From the NCBI GenBank assembly GCA_903772945.1, contig CAICTM010001470.1, forward strand, positions 1-28,582: a DNA stretch of 28,582 nt, read 5' to 3'. The notes beneath the pieces were generated by a model. It worked only from the letters and a program-made list of their open reading frames with translations. It was not told the DNA's origin and did not search any database. This document shows, piece after piece, positions 25,411-28,582 of this stretch. This DNA comes from Seminavis robusta. Its lineage: Eukaryota; Bacillariophyta; Bacillariophyceae; Naviculales; Naviculaceae. The position numbers were made by a program, and so were the translations under genes. The first letter of the stretch is position 1. Every line of letters begins with the position of its first letter.

Positions 25411-26060
25411 TCTAATAGCTGCTTCTGAACGGAACCAGCCAGCACATTGACTCAGACTACGGTACGATACGGTTGGATGCTACCGGTATGTTTGGCCAGT
25501 CTCCTGGCGAACCAGACCAGCCATGGCATCTGTTACAGCTCCCCGAATAGGATCCTGCTCCGCTAATTTGGAGGACATTACGTAGTTCTAGTACGGTAGT
25601 GAGTCTAAGCCAAGTCTGACTCCGGCTTTCGCAGCAAATAATCCAATACTCTAGCTAGCCCACCACAACCATTTCTATGGCTCTGCTGGACACAGTAAAG
25701 AGCAATCTATCTGCCCTTGCAGAGTTTAGTTTGGATTGTGATAGGAATCCATGTCCCATTTACCGGTACACTTGCTGAGATCCCAAGAATTGCTTCTACT
25801 CCCAAAGGTGCATATCCACATGCAACCCGGAAATTGGGCAATGGCGACTGACAACGACTGCGAATGTCGTTCAACATTTCCATGAGCCAATGTCACTGTT
25901 CTCACGATATGGTCACAGCACTCTCAACAAGCAAAAGGATCCTAGAAAAAATCGTCGCTGTGCTCTACAAGCAGTGTGGGTAGCAGATGGCAAACGTAGC
26001 AAGTGGAGATATCAAGCGAGGCCACAGTTCAAAGCAAAGCGTGGGGTATGGTAGCATCCC
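25411..26060. other. Intergenic; holds a repeat shared with 27.6 kb
   Basis: Positions 25795-25940 (CCCAAAGGTGCATATCCACA, AATGTCGTTCAAC, GAGCCAATG.CACTGTT, GCAC.CTCAAC) match 27594-27750. It is the 3' flank of the CRAL-TRIO gene and was duplicated with part of that gene. Nothing else is supported. Confidence 0.7.
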
Positions 26061-26948
26061 TCAATCTAGCTTGAATGATTTTTCAGTCTCAGCTCGTTTT
26101 GTGAGGTAGCTTTGACACTTTCGCATCAGCCCTTCAAAGGCTGCTTCTGGGTCAGGTTGTAGGAAGTAGTTATCAAGCCGTTCTGGAAATTCTGTGGCAT
26201 CTTGGTTTTGAAATCCAAATATAATGGCATCATATTCCTCTTTGGGTAAGAACGGCTTCATGAGGGAACCGATGACAAGCATAATAGGAGACGCTCTTAG
26301 GATTTTCATGGATTTTCTTCGATGTGGTAGATTGTGGAGAAGTTCATCTATGCAGCGTTGGTCAACTTTACTGGATAAATTGTTCCAGCCGATACCGTCA
26401 CATTCCAAAATTTGTCGATATCCCTCTCGGACACTCTTGAGGTCAGGTTGCATGCAGCGAATCATGTAGTATATACCGCCTATAGCGTAGCGAAAGTTCT
26501 TGGGGCTCTTGAGGAAAGAAAGAGGGTTATTCTTGGTCAAATCAAGAACCACAACGTGTGATCCGTTGTCGCTATCTCCATCAGTACAAGGGTCAATGGA
26601 CAAGAGCATGCCTGGACAAAGCTCTTGAAATGTTCTCAGAACTTGTATACCATCTTCCACAGTGTCGCTGATGTTGTAATCCATCCGAAAAGCCTGCATA
26701 CACTCGGCTCGCTCGAGAGACCGTTCAAGGTCTCCTTGGTCAACGATGGCATAACTTGCAATCTCCATGTCACTTATAGCTCTTGCCAGCACCTCATCCT
26801 CTTCTTCCAAGGCCCGTTTTATCTTGAGAGCATATTCTCTCTCTTGGTCGGTGAGTTTCATTGTTGGGTTCTCAAACTCAGTCAGTTTCCGCTTGCGCCT
26901 GCTGTCGTCAACAGCATGCAATACATCGGCTCTTGCTTCTGATCTCAT
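26061..26948 (-). CDS. CRAL-TRIO (Sec14-like) domain protein
   Basis: ATG at 26948, 295 residues. A charged N-terminal helix region (ADVLHAVDDSRRKRKLTEFE; EREYALKIKRALEEEDEVLA) precedes a lipid-binding CRAL-TRIO fold: SHVVVLDLTKNNPLSFLKSP, GGIYYMIRCMQPDLKSVREG, RQILECDGIGWNNLSSKVDQ, then IDELLHNLPHRRKSMKILRA and GSLMKPFLPKEEYDAIIFG. The pattern G.YY....M.P....R.G...I..C.G..W.N is the one seen in stramenopile Sec14-like proteins. Predicted role is binding or transfer of a phospholipid or other small lipid; the ligand is unknown. It ends in a short Lys-rich tail. A truncated copy lies about 1 kb upstream at 27770-28005. Confidence 0.75.
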   Translation of the reverse strand: MRSEARADVLHAVDDSRRKRKLTEFENPTMKLTDQEREYALKIKRALEEEDEVLARAISDMEIASYAIVDQGDLERSLERAECMQAFRMDYNISDTVEDGIQVLRTFQELCPGMLLSIDPCTDGDSDNGSHVVVLDLTKNNPLSFLKSPKNFRYAIGGIYYMIRCMQPDLKSVREGYRQILECDGIGWNNLSSKVDQRCIDELLHNLPHRRKSMKILRASPIMLVIGSLMKPFLPKEEYDAIIFGFQNQDATEFPERLDNYFLQPDPEAAFEGLMRKCQSYLTKRAETEKSFKLD

Positions 26949-27334
26949 CCTTCAGCCAGTCTGCTGTATATCGGTATTGGTGGCACAAAAATGAGTGCAG
27001 CGGCCTCACGAGGTTTGTATAACTCCAGAACATGTACTGTAATAAAGAACGAAGGTGGATAGGTGGTTACTACGCGGTCAGATGGGCTACCGTATGCATG
27101 CGAATGGACGGAGGTGACGAGTGCAAGCCAACAAGTCACGCTGTTGGTACAGTACATGTACTAGCTAGCTACGGCATCGTAGTACAGTAGCTGGGAGAGC
27201 TGCTGGGAGGTATCATACGGGTAGGGTATGTGCGGTGGAATGACATCTATTCGTGAACGCCGCACAAGCGAACTTTTCGCAAAACACTGGTACGGTAGAA
27301 GCCAGCTCCAGCTGTGAAATGACTCTTCGTAGAA
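26949..27334. other. No gene; upstream region of the CRAL-TRIO gene
   Basis: Contains GTACAGTACATGTACTAGCT near 27149 and similar palindromes. No protein or RNA is supported. Confidence 0.35.
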
Positions 27335-27590
27335 AGTACTTTTCGCTCTTGGCGTGCTGGAATGCGGAGCAAAAGCACCAACCGTTCTCCACAAGCAGGA
27401 TCCAGGATCACGGCACAGTTGCTTGCCAACTGGAGAAGGATGAAGGGGAGGTCAATAGATCACTAATGAACAACTCCATGGACCCACAGCAGTGACCCAC
27501 AGCAGTGACAATTGAAAGCTGTTGCTTATTAATTGTTTTTGAACACTAAATGCATGTGTATCTTTTCCATGCTGCTTCTACTGTACTTGC
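27335..27590 (+). repeat. Segmental repeat, copy A1
   Basis: GCGGAGCAAAAGCACCA, GGAGGTCAAT, ATGGACCCA, TTGAACACTA and ATGTGTATCTTTTC match about 28055-28250 in the same order, with indels. It brackets the truncated CRAL-TRIO copy. Confidence 0.65.
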
Positions 27591-27593
27591 TTC

Positions 27594-27750
27594 TCCTCCC
27601 AAAGGTGCATATCCACATGCAACCCGGAAATGGGGCAATGGCAACTGATGGACTGCAAATGTCGTTCAACCATTTCAGGAGCCAATGCCACTGTTGTCAC
27701 AATATGATGAATAGTTCAAGAGAGAAGAGCACCCTCAACTAGCCAGAGCC
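27594..27750 (+). repeat. Segmental repeat, copy B2
   Basis: Matches 25795-25940, the 3' flank of the intact CRAL-TRIO gene, with GCACCCTCAACTAG at the far end against GCACTCTCAACAAG. It shows that flank and gene were copied together. Confidence 0.8.
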
Positions 27751-27769
27751 TGCAGAAGTCACCAAGCGA

Positions 27770-28005
27770 ACCGTGTAATATATACTGCCAATTTTGTAGC
27801 GAAAGTTCTTGGGGCTTTTAAGGAAAGCAAGAGGGTTGATCTTGGTCAAATCAATAACCACAACGTGTGATCCCTTGTTGCTATCTCCATCAGAACAAGG
27901 GTCAATAGACAAGCCTGAGAGCATGCCTGGACAAAGCTCTCGAAATCTTCTCAAAACTTGTATGCCCTCGTCCACAGTGTGGCTATTGTTGACTACAAGA
28001 AGCCA
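27770..28005 (-). pseudogene. Truncated duplicate of the CRAL-TRIO gene
   Basis: The minus-strand reading HTVDEGIQVLRRFRELCPGM, then LSIDPCSDGDSNKGSHVV, VIDLTKINPLAFLKSPKNF and KIGSIYYTV matches residues about 95-165 of the intact protein at roughly 80% by eye. It has a two-residue insertion (SG) after GML. The N-terminal quarter and about 130 C-terminal codons are missing. At its 3' end the frame runs into RLVTSAGSG and a stop. Because B2 follows directly, a deletion removed what corresponds to about 25940-26465 of the original locus. It is not expected to fold. Confidence 0.85.
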
Positions 28006-28054
28006 GCAACCTTTGTTAAATGATCGACTGTTCAATCGCAACCTGCCGTTTTTT

Positions 28055-28250
28055 GGATCATGATGGACAGTGCAAGCGGAGCAGAAGCACCATCGTTTCT
28101 GGACGAGCTAACTGCTTGCCAAGTGCACCAGGGATGGAGGGGAGGCAAATATAGAACGCTATAAAGCACACGTCATGGACCCATGGCAATTGAACCTTGT
28201 TGCTTAGTTTGAACACTACTACTAGCTAGATGACATGTGTATCTTTTCTA
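28055..28250 (+). repeat. Segmental repeat, copy A2
   Basis: Second copy of 27335-27590 (GCGGAGCAGAAGCACCA, TGGAGGGGAGG, ATGGACCCA, TTGAACACTA, ATGTGTATCTTTTC). More diverged than copy B. Confidence 0.65.
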
Positions 28251-28463
28251 TAGGTTTCACGCCACTTCTTGTTGGCGGGCAGAATGGTACAGAGTGTGTT
28301 CACATTCCCGGCAAAGTTGTACAGAGATACTGCGTCCTCTCGACTGGGCTACGGTAGCCAACGAGGTTTGAGTTCCAATTTTATCAACGACTCATTGTTT
28401 GATTGCGATTGAGTGTTGCAGCTGATTACTCCATCGTCCAGTACTGTACGTACTGGATCTCAT

Positions 28464-28582
28464 CTATTTTGACTCGGTTGCAGCAGCGATTTGATCCTTC
28501 AACTGGAGCAACTTATCCACGGCTTGCACGACTTTTGGGTCCTTATTGCCCAGTCCTTTCTCTTCTTTGAGCTGACGAATAA
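28464..28582 (-). CDS. C-terminal end of a WHEP-domain protein (partial)
   Basis: The minus-strand frame enters at the right edge and reads IRQLKEEKGLGNKDPKVVQA, then VDKLLQLKDQIAAATESK, with TAG at 28464-28466. The two-helix pattern (V/I)RxLK..K......V..AV..LL.LK fits the WHEP-TRS domain, a tRNA-binding helix-turn-helix found at the ends of eukaryotic aminoacyl-tRNA synthetases (Met, Trp, His, Gly, Glu-Pro). Here it would be the extreme C-terminus, as in metazoan MetRS. The catalytic part lies outside the window, so the amino acid cannot be named. Another coiled-coil protein is possible. Confidence 0.55.
   Translation of the reverse strand, partial: IRQLKEEKGLGNKDPKVVQAVDKLLQLKDQIAAATESK

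Overview
The window looks like nuclear DNA of a stramenopile alga, most likely a pennate diatom. The evidence is a DUF6824-type protein (a family expanded in diatoms), a secreted TraB protein with phenylalanine just after the predicted signal cleavage site (the diatom plastid-targeting pattern), intron-poor genes, C/A-rich leaders, and many palindromic words such as TACCGGTA and TACTAGTA. No bacterial operons, CRISPR arrays, rRNA or tRNA genes were seen. Species assignment is inference.

Left part (1-6.3 kb): mostly a graveyard of genes and repeats. It holds a von Willebrand D-like fragment, a short-word array, a leucine-rich-repeat protein tail, and a minus-strand histone-deacetylase/acetylpolyamine-amidohydrolase pseudogene whose two catalytic motif regions are missing. 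Next come a pentanucleotide microsatellite, a cluster of GTGAGT words, tandem units that look like repeated exon-intron pairs, and a 150-bp minisatellite.

Centre (6.3-11.9 kb): a secreted, Ser/Pro/Ala/Glu/Lys-repeat protein is followed by five CxxC...CxxC modules. Its repeat region changes frame twice and meets one stop, so it is either a broken gene or one that is spliced. Beyond it are a second copy of the left-hand word array, a second array with a different word (TAGGAGACGAT) bounded by inverted repeats, a 120-nt segmented palindrome, and a small membrane protein gene.

11.9-18.5 kb: sparse. It holds one unrecognised minus-strand protein, one doubtful small ORF, a third word array (ATGAGAAACTA), and almost 4 kb with no recognisable gene.

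Right part (18.5-28.6 kb): the ordinary gene-bearing region. In order it carries a DUF6824 protein (+), a relic of a non-LTR retrotransposon endonuclease (-), a TMEM43 homologue (-), a cytochrome P450 (-) divergently paired with a TraB protein (+), a CRAL-TRIO/Sec14-like protein (-) with a truncated duplicate 1 kb away, and the last codons of a gene ending in a WHEP-type helix-turn-helix (-), probably an aminoacyl-tRNA synthetase.

The P450 and TraB genes are the only pair whose layout (head to head, about 200 bp apart) suggests shared control. The other genes appear unrelated in function. The most unusual content is the set of short-word arrays at four places, plus the repeat units carrying splice-site-like borders.
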